Assembly: GCA_025465035.1 (NCBI GenBank)
Contig: JAODMH010000172.1
Span: forward strand, 1-34,138
Direction of reading: 5' to 3'
Origin: Microbacteriaceae bacterium
GTDB lineage: Bacteria > Actinomycetota > Actinomycetes > Actinomycetales > Microbacteriaceae
DNA length: 34,138 nt
Below, one piece after another: positions 15,845-23,125 of the stretch. How positions within the stretch are numbered: position 1 is the stretch's first letter; every line of letters starts with the position of its first letter. The position numbers and the translations under genes are program-made. The notes below the pieces were generated by a model that did no database searches, was not told the origin of the DNA, and saw only the letters and a program-made list of their open reading frames with translations.

Positions 15845-16197
15845 TAGGACTTGGGTTTGTCTTGGTCGTCGTCGAGTTCGGCGAGGCGTGCCTCGAGTTC
15901 TCGGATGCGCTCCTCGCGCGCCTTGTCTTCGCCGAGCTGGCGGAGGAAGGCCGGATCGTCGTCGGGAGCGAGCGGGGCGGCGGAGGTGCCATGTACATAC
16001 GCGGTGCGGGATCGGCGCTCCTTGCCGAGCGCGAACCAGAGGATTCCGCCGAAGGGCGAGAGCAGAACGATCAGGATGGCCCAGAGGATTTTCGGGATGC
16101 CGCGCACGTCTTCGTCACGCGTCCTGATGCAGTCGATGAAGGCGAAAATCGTGAACGCGAGGGAGACGATTCCGATGATGAGATACACCCTGGCCAT
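15844..16197 (-). CDS. Small membrane protein with PLD-N (phospholipase D N-terminal) domain
   Basis: The 117 residues form two membrane helices (about 4-22 and 36-57), with DCIRTRDEDVRGIPKILWAI between or at their edges. The following SPFGGILWFALGK is typical of the PLDc_N domain. A cytoplasmic, acidic, coiled-coil-like tail (about 85-117, rich in Glu, Arg and Leu) completes it. It lacks the catalytic phospholipase D domains, so it is not an enzyme by itself. Its function is unknown; a scaffold role is possible. It heads a probable unit with menD, joined by a one-base overlap. The ATG at 16197 follows a TAGAAT -10 by six bases. Confidence 0.85.
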   Translation of the reverse strand: MARVYLIIGIVSLAFTIFAFIDCIRTRDEDVRGIPKILWAILIVLLSPFGGILWFALGKERRSRTAYVHGTSAAPLAPDDDPAFLRQLGEDKAREERIRELEARLAELDDDQDKPKS

Positions 16198-16203
16198 GTG
16201 CAG

Positions 16204-16209
16204 ATTCTA
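16204..16209 (-). promoter_or_regulatory. -10 element for the PLD-N/menD unit, probably leaderless
   Basis: TAGAAT on the minus strand lies six bases before the ATG at 16197, without a ribosome site. Confidence 0.5.
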
Positions 16210-16255
16210 GGCTGCAATCCTGCATCCCGCCGACTGAGCTTCAGCAAGCGGTGCC

Positions 16256-16261
16256 TAGACT
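16256..16261 (+). promoter_or_regulatory. -10 element for the DUF4229 gene, probably leaderless
   Basis: TAGACT lies six bases before the GTG at 16268. It is the same hexamer as before menG and the histidine phosphatase gene. Confidence 0.5.
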
Positions 16262-16267
16262 GGAACC

Positions 16268-16558
16268 GTGTATTCGCGCCAGTGGGTTCTCTACTCCCTC
16301 ATCCGGGTGGGCGTCTTCGCCGTCGCCCTCGTGCTCCTCGTGCTCGTCGGCGTGAACGTCATCGTCGCGGCCGTCGCGGCAGCCGTCATCGGCTTCTGCG
16401 TCTCCTACATCTTCCTCCGCGGCCCGCGCGACGCCGTCGCGAAGAGCATCGTGGACCTGCGCACGAGGAAGGATCGGGACGACGACAACGACATCGAGAA
16501 CGACCTTCTCGACCGCATCGACGAGAACCTAGAAGGCGACAGCCGCCCCAAGCCCTAG
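16268..16558 (+). CDS. DUF4229 small membrane protein
   Basis: The 96 residues contain two closely spaced hydrophobic helices (about 9-27 and 30-50) and a highly charged cytoplasmic tail rich in Asp, Glu, Arg and Lys. The pattern, including FLRGPRDAVAKSI after the second helix, fits DUF4229, an actinobacterial family of unknown function often found next to men genes. The last 30 bases overlap the end of convergent menA, so the two messages could pair. The GTG start is set by the -10 six bases upstream. Confidence 0.8.
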   Translation: MYSRQWVLYSLIRVGVFAVALVLLVLVGVNVIVAAVAAAVIGFCVSYIFLRGPRDAVAKSIVDLRTRKDRDDDNDIENDLLDRIDENLEGDSRPKP

Positions 16559-17515
16559 CCCGAAAATGAGCGCCGTCAGACTGGTGAGCTTCAGCGCCAG
16601 GATGAACTCCGGCGGCGTCTTTCCGGTCAGGGTGATCACGATCGCGGGGACGGCCGCGAGAAGCGTGAAGTACACGAATGGCGCCTTGTCGTAGAAGATC
16701 GAGAAGAACGCCAGGATCACGAACGGGATCACCGTGAAAATGGTGAACAGGATGCGTGCGGCACGGTTTCCCACCAGTACGGCGAGCGTGCGCTTCTTGG
16801 CCAGCCGATCCTGCTCGAGGTCTCGCAGATTGTTGACCATGAGCACAGCGCAGGCAAGGAAACCGGCGGCAACGCCGGACAACCAACTCTCGATGTTCAC
16901 CGTTCCGACCTGGGTGAAGGTCGTTCCCGCAGTCGCGACCAGGCCGAAGAACACGAAGACGAACACTTCGCCGAGTCCGTAGTAGCCGTACGGTCGCTTG
17001 CCGCCGGTGTAGAAATAGGCGACGACGATGCAGACGGCGCCGACCGCGAGCAGCCAGTAGTAGCCGGTGAGCACCGTGAGAATGAGGCCCGCGATGCCCG
17101 CGAGGCCGAAGAACACGAGGGCCACCACCAATACTGCGCGCGGCTTGGCGGCGCCAGAACCGGTGAGACGCGACGGGCCGACGCGATAGCGGTCGGTTCC
17201 CCGCACCCCATCCGAATAGTCGTTGGCGTAGTTCACCCCGATCTGCAGGCAGAGCGCGACGGCGAGGGCGAGCAGGGCTCGCACCCAGTGCCAGCCGGGA
17301 CTCGAGATCAGGTAGGCGGATGCCGTGCCCAGCGCCACCGGTGCGATCGCCAACGGCAGGGTGCGCAGCCTGGCTCCGCCGACCCAGTCGCCGAAGGTCG
17401 CCTTCTTCACGACGACGCGCGGCGGCTGACCGCCGGGACGTCCGCTCCTCCCGTTGCGAGCGGGCACCTTCGACGGATCGATGCGCTTCTGGACGGGTCT
17501 GCTCGCGTTAGCCAC
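16529..17515 (-). CDS. menA: 1,4-dihydroxy-2-naphthoate polyprenyltransferase MenA
   Basis: This integral membrane UbiA-family enzyme attaches the polyprenyl tail to dihydroxynaphthoate. About eight or nine membrane helices follow a basic N-terminus of some 38 residues. The two metal/diphosphate binding motifs are intact: NYANDYSDG (about 96-104) and NNLRDLEQDRLAKKRTL (about 228-244). It is 328 residues from the chosen start. A TTG at 17521 is in frame, but AGGA lies seven bases before the GTG at 17515 and only one base before the TTG, so I chose the GTG. Its stop lies inside the end of the opposite DUF4229 gene. It follows menE closely on the same strand. Confidence 0.92.
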   Translation of the reverse strand: MANASRPVQKRIDPSKVPARNGRSGRPGGQPPRVVVKKATFGDWVGGARLRTLPLAIAPVALGTASAYLISSPGWHWVRALLALAVALCLQIGVNYANDYSDGVRGTDRYRVGPSRLTGSGAAKPRAVLVVALVFFGLAGIAGLILTVLTGYYWLLAVGAVCIVVAYFYTGGKRPYGYYGLGEVFVFVFFGLVATAGTTFTQVGTVNIESWLSGVAAGFLACAVLMVNNLRDLEQDRLAKKRTLAVLVGNRAARILFTIFTVIPFVILAFFSIFYDKAPFVYFTLLAAVPAIVITLTGKTPPEFILALKLTSLTALIFGLGLGAAVAF

Positions 17516-17524
17516 GCACAAATC

Positions 17525-18667
17525 CTACTGAGGGCCCGGCGCCCCGCCAGCCCAGCTGACTGCGAATTCGCTCAGCGTGACCCGGTCGGGCTTGCCGTTC
17601 GAGAGCACCGGCAACTCGTCGAGGTGGATGAAGGCGGCCGGTGCGGATGCGCGCCCCAGAGCCTTCGACGTCACAGCGCGCAGGTCCTCGAGCCGCGCGG
17701 ATCCCGTCGAGAACACCACAGGAACCTCGCCCCACTCGACGCTCGGCGCGCGAACCGCCACGGCATCCGCAAGTCCGGCGACCGAATGCACTACGGCCTC
17801 GATCCGGTCGAGGGACACCTTGACACCGCCGGAGATCAGGATGCCGTCGAGCCGGCCGGTCACGGTCAGCACGCCGTCGACCACCTCGCCAGAGTCGCCG
17901 GTGCGATACCAGCGGTGCCCGTCGGCATCGTGGAAGGTGGCCGCCGTGCGCCTGGGATCCCCAAGGTAGCCCTCGGCGAGCATCGGGCCGGCGAGTTCCA
18001 CCTGGCCGGCGACGACCCGCGCCTGGGCCGTTCCGATCGGCACGCCGTCGTAGACGCAGCCGCCTGAGGTCTCGCTCGAGCCGTAGGTGCGCGTGATGTT
18101 GAGTCCGAGCTCGAGGGCCCGCGCGACCAGCTCCGGCGAACTCGCCTGGCCGCCGATGAGCATGCGATCGAAACGGCGCAGCTGCTCGAGCACGCTGACG
18201 TCCTCCTCCGCGATCGCGACGAGGCGAGCGAGCTGGGCCGGGACCAGCGAGGTGAACCGTAGTTCGGCGTCCATCAGCGTGCTCGCCGCGGCGAAGTCCC
18301 GCGGGTCGAAGTGGCCCGGCGGAAGCAGGACGGGTTCGGTCTCGGCGGCGAGTGATCGCACGAGCACGTTGATGCCCGCGATGTAGTGCGCCGGCAGAGC
18401 GAGCAGCCACTGCCCAGGGCCACCGAGCGCGGTATCGGATGCCGCGGCGCTCGCCAGCAGCGCATCCGAGCTCAGCGCCACTCGTTTGGGTACCCCGGTG
18501 GAGCCGCTCGTCTCCACGACGAGCGCTATCCGTTGCTCGACAGTTTCCGGCAGCGGTCCGGCCGGGCTCCCCGGAAGGATCGCGTCCCCGCCGGCAAGCG
18601 CCTCACGCAGCGCGTGGAACACCTCCGCGGGATCTTCGACGGGCACGACCAGAAGCCGCCGGGTCAT
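17525..18667 (-). CDS. menE: o-Succinylbenzoate-CoA ligase MenE
   Basis: This adenylating enzyme activates o-succinylbenzoate with ATP and CoA. VETSGSTGVPKRVALS is the P-loop-like motif; YGSSETSGG, YRTGDSGEV, GRLDGILISGGVKVSLDRIE and the C-terminal LDELPVLSNGKPDR (with the catalytic Lys) complete the ANL-family set. At 380 residues it is shorter than general acyl-CoA ligases and normal for actinobacterial MenE. Its ATG lies two bases after the menB stop, and menA starts about 10 bases after its own stop, so menB-menE-menA look like one operon in pathway-relevant order. Confidence 0.92.
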   Translation of the reverse strand: MTRRLLVVPVEDPAEVFHALREALAGGDAILPGSPAGPLPETVEQRIALVVETSGSTGVPKRVALSSDALLASAAASDTALGGPGQWLLALPAHYIAGINVLVRSLAAETEPVLLPPGHFDPRDFAAASTLMDAELRFTSLVPAQLARLVAIAEEDVSVLEQLRRFDRMLIGGQASSPELVARALELGLNITRTYGSSETSGGCVYDGVPIGTAQARVVAGQVELAGPMLAEGYLGDPRRTAATFHDADGHRWYRTGDSGEVVDGVLTVTGRLDGILISGGVKVSLDRIEAVVHSVAGLADAVAVRAPSVEWGEVPVVFSTGSARLEDLRAVTSKALGRASAPAAFIHLDELPVLSNGKPDRVTLSEFAVSWAGGAPGPQ

Positions 18668-18669
18668 GG

Positions 18670-19557
18670 CTAGAACTGCCAGGGATATGGCGACCAGTCG
18701 GGTTCACGTTTCTCGAGGAAGGAGTCGCGGCCCTCGACGGCCTCGTCGGTGCCGTAGGCGAGCCGGGTGGCCTCGCCGGCGAAGACCTGCTGGCCGACCA
18801 TGCCGTCGTCCACCGCATTGAAGGCGAACTTGAGCATGCGGATCGCGGTCGGCGACTTGCCCATGATCTCGTTGGCCCACTCGAGCGCCGTGGTCTCCAG
18901 CGACGCGTGCGGCACGACGGCGTTGATCGCCCCCATGTCGTAGGCGCGCTGCGCGTCGTACTCGCGGGCGAGGAAGAAGACCTCGCGGGCGAACTTCTGT
19001 CCGACCTGTCGGGCGAAGTATGCACTGCCGTAACCGCCGTCGAATGAACCGACATCCGCATCCGTCTGCTTGAAGCGGGCGTGTTCGAGGGAGGCGATGG
19101 AGAGGTCGCAGACCACGTGCAGCGAGTGCCCGCCGCCGGCAGCCCAGCCCGGAATCACCGCGATGACCACCTTGGGCATGAAGCGGATGAGGCGCTGTAC
19201 CTCGAGAATGTGGAGTCTGCCCGGCCCGCTCGATCCGTCGGCGTACTGGTAGCCGTCACGACCCCGGATGCGCTGGTCGCCACCGCTGCAGAAGGCCCAG
19301 CCGCCGTCCTTGGGGCTCGGTCCATTGCCGGTGAGCAGCACGACGCCGATGCGCGGATTCTGGCGCGCGTCGTCGAGCGCTCGGTAGAGCTCGTCCACCG
19401 TCTGCGGGCGGAAGGCGTTGCGAACCTCGGGGCGGTTGAAGGCGACGCGAGCGACGCGTCCCGCCACATCGTGGTGGTAGGTCACGTCGATCAGCGCGTC
19501 GAACCCGTCGACCGATGTCCAGGCGCTCGGATCGAACAGGTCGGAAACCTCAGGCAT
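18670..19557 (-). CDS. menB: 1,4-dihydroxy-2-naphthoyl-CoA synthase MenB
   Basis: This 295-residue crotonase-fold enzyme closes the second ring of the naphthoate. FNRPEVRNAFRPQTVDEL, LTGNGPSPKDGGWAFCSGGDQ, RGRDGYQY, VIPGWAAGGGHSLHVVCDL and the region around GSFDGGYGS are all MenB signatures. It comes first in the menB-menE-menA unit. The ATG at 19557 lies six bases after a TAGGCT -10 element that overlaps the stop of the next gene upstream, implying its own leaderless message. Confidence 0.94.
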   Translation of the reverse strand: MPEVSDLFDPSAWTSVDGFDALIDVTYHHDVAGRVARVAFNRPEVRNAFRPQTVDELYRALDDARQNPRIGVVLLTGNGPSPKDGGWAFCSGGDQRIRGRDGYQYADGSSGPGRLHILEVQRLIRFMPKVVIAVIPGWAAGGGHSLHVVCDLSIASLEHARFKQTDADVGSFDGGYGSAYFARQVGQKFAREVFFLAREYDAQRAYDMGAINAVVPHASLETTALEWANEIMGKSPTAIRMLKFAFNAVDDGMVGQQVFAGEATRLAYGTDEAVEGRDSFLEKREPDWSPYPWQF

Positions 19558-19563
19558 GGGGCA

Positions 19564-19569
19564 AGCCTA
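19564..19569 (-). promoter_or_regulatory. -10 element for menB, probably leaderless
   Basis: TAGGCT on the minus strand lies six bases before the menB ATG. Its first three bases are also the TAG stop codon of the 100-residue membrane protein gene. Confidence 0.45.
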
Positions 19570-19869
19570 CGAGTTGCCGATGAGCGCGAACAGCCATACC
19601 AGCACGAGCGGGTTGCCGACCACGCTCAGCGCCATCGCCGCGATGCCCCATCGACGTCCGAGGCGCAGGATGACGGCCAGGAATCCGCCGAGAAAACTCA
19701 CGATCGTGAGCGCGATCACGACCCAGGCCAGCGCGGTCGCGGTGCCCCAGTCTCGATTGCTCGCCACACCGATGGCGACCCCTTCGAGGACGACGAGCAG
19801 CACGGCGAAGACGAGACTCCCCAGGCCGATCCAGGTCGGCGGGCGGCGGGGCGCGGCTTCGATCGACAT
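19567..19869 (-). CDS. Small three-helix membrane protein of unknown function
   Basis: The 100 residues have a short polar N-terminus (MSIEAAPRRPPT), three predicted membrane helices (about 13-34, 43-66 and 75-97) and almost no soluble part. I recognise no domain. The frame is open well upstream, but that part lies antisense inside menC and looks like shadow sequence. The ATG at 19869 sits six bases after a TATCCT -10. It lies between menB (same strand, downstream) and menC (divergent, 40 bases away), a place that suggests a link with quinone synthesis or membranes, unproven. Confidence 0.7.
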   Translation of the reverse strand: MSIEAAPRRPPTWIGLGSLVFAVLLVVLEGVAIGVASNRDWGTATALAWVVIALTIVSFLGGFLAVILRLGRRWGIAAMALSVVGNPLVLVWLFALIGNS

Positions 19870-19875
19870 GGGTTC

Positions 19876-19881
19876 AGGATA
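19876..19881 (-). promoter_or_regulatory. -10 element for the small membrane protein gene, probably leaderless
   Basis: TATCCT on the minus strand lies six bases before the ATG at 19869. Confidence 0.45.
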
Positions 19882-19909
19882 TGGCAGCGCGCGGGTACAG
19901 ACTGGAGGC

Positions 19910-20890
19910 ATGTTGCCGCCGTTGCACGACATCCTCGCTTCCGTCCGTGTCGTCGCTGTCCCGCTTCGCCAGAGGTTTCGCGGCATCGACACCCGCGAGG
20001 TCACGCTCTTCGAGGGACCGGAGGGCTGGACGGAATTCTCGCCGTTCCTCGAGTACGACGACGAGGAGTCGTCGATGTGGCTCGCCGCCGCCGTCGACTT
20101 CGGCTGGAACGCCGCACCGCCCATCTTCCGCAGCAGCGTCCGGGTGAACGCGACGCTTCCCGCCGTCGGCGCCGAGCAGGTCGCGGGCATCCTCGACCAG
20201 TTCCCCGGCTGCCGCACGGTCAAGGTCAAGGTGGCCGAGTCGGGCCAGTCGCTTGCGGATGACGTGGCTCGCGTCGCGGCAGCCCGCGACTACCTCGGCC
20301 CGGAGGGGCGCATCCGCCTCGATGCGAATGCCGGCTGGAACGTGGACGAAGCGGAGCACGCCATCCATGCCCTCGCCCCCTACGACCTCGAGTACGTCGA
20401 ACAGCCCTGCGCGACGGTCGATGAGCTGGCCGACATCCGCAAACGGGTCAAGTACATGGGATTGGCGATCGCGGCGGATGAGAGTGTGCGCAAGGCGAGC
20501 GATCCGCTCGAGGTGGCCCGTGCCGGTGCCGCAAACCTCCTCGTGATCAAGGCGCAGCCGCTCGGCGGCATTCGTCGTGCGCTCGCGATCGTCGACGAGG
20601 CGGGACTGCCGGTCGTGATCTCGAGCGCTCTCGAGACGTCGATCGGCATCTCGATGGGCCTTCATCTCGCGGCATCCATCGGCGAGCTTCCCTACGACTG
20701 CGGCCTGGCAACCGTGAGCCTGCTCGCCGCGGACGTCACAGGGGACTCGCTCGTTCCGATCGGTGGGGCGATCGACGTGCGACGGGTGGTGCCGGACGGC
20801 GCGCTGCTCGACAGTTACACGGCCGACCCTGAGCGACGCGACTGGTGGCGTGCCCGCATCGAGCGCTGTCATGCTCTGCTGAAGGAATAG
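19910..20890 (+). CDS. menC: o-Succinylbenzoate synthase MenC
   Basis: This 326-residue enolase-superfamily enzyme dehydrates SHCHC to o-succinylbenzoate. The catalytic lysine pair is in VKVKVAE (about residues 104-110). Metal-binding acids are in RLDANAGWN (about 135), the Glu of VEQPC (about 163) and the Asp of AADES (about 188). The second catalytic Lys is in VIKAQPLGG (about 212). The start is uncertain: the ATG at 19910 has GGAGG only one base away, and the next codon is a TTG with better spacing, but the family usually begins with MLPP. Upstream open frame belongs to the opposite strand's genes. It is the only men gene besides menF on the + strand. Confidence 0.92.
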   Translation: MLPPLHDILASVRVVAVPLRQRFRGIDTREVTLFEGPEGWTEFSPFLEYDDEESSMWLAAAVDFGWNAAPPIFRSSVRVNATLPAVGAEQVAGILDQFPGCRTVKVKVAESGQSLADDVARVAAARDYLGPEGRIRLDANAGWNVDEAEHAIHALAPYDLEYVEQPCATVDELADIRKRVKYMGLAIAADESVRKASDPLEVARAGAANLLVIKAQPLGGIRRALAIVDEAGLPVVISSALETSIGISMGLHLAASIGELPYDCGLATVSLLAADVTGDSLVPIGGAIDVRRVVPDGALLDSYTADPERRDWWRARIERCHALLKE

Positions 20891-20947
20891 GCGGACGGAT
20901 CTCGCTGTTGGATGTCCATGCATTCGCATACAAATCGAGGTAGACAG

Positions 20948-21982
20948 ATGGCACAGCGACTCGAGCTCGGACTCGACACTTTCGGAGACGTCACGAACGA
21001 CGCCAGCGGCAACAGGCTTCCCTACGCACAAGTGCTGCGCAACCTGGTCGCGCAGGGTGTCCTGGCCGACGAGGTCGGACTCGACTACATCGGCGTCGGT
21101 GAGCACCATCGCCAAGACTTCGCCGTATCCGCGCCAGAGGTGGTGCTCGCCGCGATCGCCGCCAGCACCACGAAGATCCATGTCGGCACTGCCGTCACCG
21201 TTCTCAGTTCTGATGACCCGATCCGGGTGTTCGAGCGGTTCTCGACGCTCGACGGCCTCTCCGGCGGCCGCGCGGAGGTCATCCTCGGCCGCGGCTCGTT
21301 CACCGAGTCATTCCCGCTCTTCGGATTCGACCTCAGCCAGTACGAGCAACTGTTCGAGGAGAAACTGGAACTCTTCGCCGAGGTACGCAAGCAGCAGCCC
21401 GTCACCTGGTCCGGCGCCATGCGTGCGCCGCTCACCGACCAACGGGTCTTCCCTCCGCTCGAGAACGGCCTGCTGAAGACGTGGATCGGCGTCGGCGGCA
21501 GCCCCGAGTCTGTCGTGCGCACTGCCCGCTACGGTTTCAACCTCATGCTCGCGATCATCGGCGGCGACCCCGCCCGTTTCGCGCCGTATGTCGACCTGTT
21601 CCACCGGGCGCTCGTGCAGTTCGAACAGCCGACCCCGGCGATCGGCGTGCACTCCCCCGGTCACATCGCCGACACGGATGAGGAGGCGCGCGAAGAACTC
21701 TGGCCTCACCATTCCGAGATCACCAACCGCATCGGCACGGAGCGCGGCTGGGGCCCGATGAGCCGCGAATCATTCGAGCAGGAGGCCGACCACGGTTCGA
21801 TCTACGTCGGCTCGCCGGAGACCGTCGCCCAGAAGATCGCGAGGACCGCGAAGACGCTCGGCCTCGATCGCTTCGACCTCAAGTACAGCAACGGAACGCT
21901 CTCGCACGAGAAGCTCATGAGAAGCATTGAGCTCTACGGAACGGTCGTCGCGCCACGGGTGCGGGAGCTACTCGCGGAGTAG
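20948..21982 (+). CDS. LLM-class flavin-dependent oxidoreductase (luciferase-like)
   Basis: This 344-residue member of the bacterial luciferase-like monooxygenase family uses reduced flavin. LGLDTFGD at the N-terminus, ADEVGLDYIGVGEHH, AVTVLSSDDPIRVFERFSTLDGLSGGRAEVILGRGSF (read in parts) and GSPETVAQKI near the C-terminus are typical. The substrate cannot be inferred. GAGGT seven bases before the ATG at 20948 supports this start over an in-frame ATG at 20912. It follows menC by 57 bases in the same direction but is not a known menaquinone enzyme. Confidence 0.88.
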   Translation: MAQRLELGLDTFGDVTNDASGNRLPYAQVLRNLVAQGVLADEVGLDYIGVGEHHRQDFAVSAPEVVLAAIAASTTKIHVGTAVTVLSSDDPIRVFERFSTLDGLSGGRAEVILGRGSFTESFPLFGFDLSQYEQLFEEKLELFAEVRKQQPVTWSGAMRAPLTDQRVFPPLENGLLKTWIGVGGSPESVVRTARYGFNLMLAIIGGDPARFAPYVDLFHRALVQFEQPTPAIGVHSPGHIADTDEEAREELWPHHSEITNRIGTERGWGPMSRESFEQEADHGSIYVGSPETVAQKIARTAKTLGLDRFDLKYSNGTLSHEKLMRSIELYGTVVAPRVRELLAE

Positions 21983-22008
21983 GCGCGGCACCCAACTGGG
22001 GTCGAGTC

Positions 22009-22053
22009 GCATGTTGCCGCCCTTCGCGCAGCTTCGGAAGGGCGGCAACATGC
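22009..22053. terminator. Long palindrome between convergent genes, probable bidirectional terminator
   Basis: Arms at 22009-22025 and 22037-22053 are fully complementary (17 bp, GCATGTTGCCGCCCTTC), around an 11-base loop. After one mismatch, four further pairs (GAGT/ACTC) extend the stem. It lies in the 165-base gap between the flavin oxidoreductase gene and ccsB, which converge. It has no T-run. Position suggests termination; the length and perfection also fit a repeat element. Confidence 0.6.
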
Positions 22054-22147
22054 AACTCAGGGCGGGCGAATTAGGGGACACCGCCCGAAACGCAGGGGTT
22101 CGGCCGAAAGTCACACTTCGGAAGAACCGCGGGTGCGACGGAGCGCC

Positions 22148-23125
22148 CTACAGACCGCTGTAGGCGTGCAACCCCTTAAAGAACAGGTTCACGATCGTGA
22201 AGTTGAACATCACCGCGGAGAAGCCGACGATCGCGAGCCAGGAGGAGCGTGAGCCTCGCCATCCGCGGGTCGCCCTGGCGTGAATGTAGCCGGCGAAGAT
22301 GGTCCAGATGATGAAGGTCCAGACCTCCTTGGTGTCCCAACCCCAGTAGCGGCCCCAGGCGTGCTCGGCCCAGATCGCGCCGGCCATCAGGGTGAAGGTC
22401 CAGAAGACGAAGCCCACGACGATCACGCGGTATGCGAGGTTCTCCAGCTTCTCGGCATTCGGGAAGGTGTCCAGGAATTTCAACCCGGAGAATTTGTCTG
22501 CCTCCCGGCGCACCTGGATCAGCTGGGCGATCGAGAGGCCGGCACCGATGGCGAAGAACGCCGTGCCCAGAGTTGCGACGAACACGTGGATGACCAGCCA
22601 GTACGACTGCAGCGCCGGTGGCAACGGCACGACGTTGACGTAGAAACCCACGGTGCCGAAACCGAGGACTATCAGGGAGAAGCCCGTGATGTACGCGCCG
22701 AGGAACTTGAGGTTCTGCCAGACCTGCACGAACACGAACACGCCGACGATGATGGCGGATGCCGTGAGCGAGAACTCGAACATGTTGGCCCACGGCACGC
22801 GGTGCGCCGCAACCCCGCGGAGCACGGTTCCGCCGACGTGGAGCAGCCAGCCGAGGATGGTGAGCGCGTATGCCACCCGCTCGAAGCGGCTCGAGGAACG
22901 GCCGGGAGTCGGGGGTTCGGCAACGAGCGGACGCTCGAGCGTCGTGACACTGCCCGCGCCAGCGAGCTGTCCGACGCGCACGGCCTGGATGGCGGCCGCC
23001 GCGGCCGGTGTCTCCGCGGATCGCCTCGCCAGGTCGAGGGTGAAGGCGATGAAGGCGAAAAGGTAGACGGCCATCGCGGAGTAGATCGCGACGAGGGAAT
23101 ACGAGGCCAGGGTTTCGGTGGTCAC
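22148..23125 (-). CDS. ccsB: Cytochrome c biogenesis protein CcsB (ResC), heme handling
   Basis: This 325-residue polytopic membrane protein of System II cytochrome c maturation works with ResB to move heme outward and attach it to apocytochromes. The tryptophan-rich WWD-type motif is visible in WGRYWGWDTKEVWTFIIW (near residue 255), with heme-ligand histidines such as that in AEHAWG and a conserved one in HVGGTVLRG. About eight membrane helices are predicted. Its GTG start and the ResB stop overlap as GTGA (four bases), so the two are translationally coupled. It is the last gene of the phosphatase-resA-ccdA-resB-ccsB unit. Confidence 0.93.
   Translation of the reverse strand: MTTETLASYSLVAIYSAMAVYLFAFIAFTLDLARRSAETPAAAAAIQAVRVGQLAGAGSVTTLERPLVAEPPTPGRSSSRFERVAYALTILGWLLHVGGTVLRGVAAHRVPWANMFEFSLTASAIIVGVFVFVQVWQNLKFLGAYITGFSLIVLGFGTVGFYVNVVPLPPALQSYWLVIHVFVATLGTAFFAIGAGLSIAQLIQVRREADKFSGLKFLDTFPNAEKLENLAYRVIVVGFVFWTFTLMAGAIWAEHAWGRYWGWDTKEVWTFIIWTIFAGYIHARATRGWRGSRSSWLAIVGFSAVMFNFTIVNLFFKGLHAYSGL

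Noticed and set aside
19908-22021. GCATGTTGCCGCC at the menC start and again in the 22009 palindrome
   Set aside because: A 13-base match between two places in 34 kb is expected by chance, and flanks do not match.
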